64,000 nucleotides of DNA. Source: Campanula takesimana (Eukaryota; Streptophyta; Magnoliopsida; Asterales; Campanulaceae). How positions within the stretch are numbered: position 1 is the stretch's first letter; each line of letters opens with the position of its first letter. Position numbers and translations under genes: made by a program. Location of the stretch: NCBI GenBank assembly GCA_026119855.1, contig JAOWBW010000484.1, positions 496,001 through 560,000 on the forward strand, read 5' to 3'. The notes beneath the pieces were generated by a model that was not told the DNA's origin, made no database searches, and saw only the letters and a program-made list of their open reading frames with translations. Shown here one piece after another: positions 63,664 through 64,000 of this stretch.

Positions 63664-64000
63664 AGATTGTATGATTATTTTTATTTACAAAAGGAATATT
63701 CTTAACGACATTAAAATTATGAGAGTCGCCACGCCGTTTTAATTAAAGCCAAAACATTGAAAAAAGCATTTTTAGTGGGTTCGGGGTCAAATTACAACAA
63801 GAGAAGAATATTGAACGTTATCACTCCTATTGCCCGAATTGATCGGTCTTTCTATCATGATGCGGTGTATGTAGTGTGTTAGTGATTTAGACCGGATCCG
63901 AAGATTGCCTACGTTCCTCTCAATGTGAGAAGCTCAGGTCAGCGTAGTTCGCAGAGAATTAGAATAGGCAGAAGAATCGGGATCATGCATAATGAGGGGG
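63664..64000 (-). mobile_element. Truncated Tat-2-family LTR, runs out of the window
   Basis: From about 63666 the sequence follows 43815-44145 of the Tat-2 LTR, including the PBS-core copy (63722-63732) and the pseudoknot-like motif (63890-63950). The first ~46 bp of the LTR are missing and the junction is directly in gag, with no TG end. Confidence 0.88.

Overview
This is plant nuclear DNA, most likely from a eudicot with a large, repeat-rich genome. Almost all of the window is nested LTR retrotransposons. The structural evidence is TG...CA LTRs, 5-bp target-site duplications, plant-type primer-binding sites, Ty3/gypsy gag-pol, a CACTA transposase fragment, and antisense genes encoding plant-mobile-domain (PMD) proteins. 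I see no convincing ordinary host gene, no rRNA or tRNA gene and no CRISPR array. The species cannot be named from the sequence alone.

Layout. (1) 1-12114: a minus-strand Tat/Ogre-type element, here called Tat-1. It has a 5' LTR at 11117-12114, a PBS, a leader, gag, protease, RT, RNase H, a second 'archaeal-type' RNase H and integrase. Its integrase is split by a 2,482-bp solo LTR (1379-3860, TSD GACGG). The 3' end of an antisense ORF lies at 1-375. (2) 12115-13950 and 38187-38340: older sequence made of a probable copia-like LTR piece and a CACTA TNP2 fragment. (3) 13951-38186: a complete minus-strand LTR element, here called Tat-NA, with LTRs of 1720 and 1678 bp and TSD GTAAC. It has no gag-pol; its interior is a succession of about seven unrelated tandem arrays. 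(4) 21768-35952, nested in Tat-NA with TSD GTCAA: an LTR-internal-LTR-internal-LTR tandem of a gag-only chromovirus-like element with period about 5.66 kb. (5) 38341-43768: a Tat-like 3' end with an LTR, a 76-bp tandem repeat and decayed pol pieces. (6) 43769 to past 60332: Tat-2, minus strand, with gag-pol and two plus-strand antisense PMD genes, one of them with four exons. (7) 60333-60432: a 100-N gap. (8) 60433-64000: the same 76-bp repeat inverted, a plus-strand LTR (61477-62461), a broken gag, and a truncated Tat-2-type LTR.

How the parts appear to work together. Tat-1 and Tat-2 encode the retrotransposition proteins on the minus strand. Between pol and the 3' LTR they carry opposite-strand genes. 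Tat-2 places the same palindromic box (TGGCCGCNTGGCCA) in its LTR, next to the TATA box, and again upstream of both antisense genes. Other LTR families in the window have their own, different palindrome words at comparable LTR positions. Two RNA-like motifs recur near pol ends, LTRs and antisense 3' ends, and their stems change sequence while staying complementary: a possible pseudoknot (CTACG/CGTAG plus GACC/GGTC) and a CTAGA/TCTAG hairpin. A 115-bp leader block shared by Tat-2 and the gag-less Tat-NA could be a packaging signal used in trans. These regulatory readings are inferences; the sequence patterns themselves were read directly.
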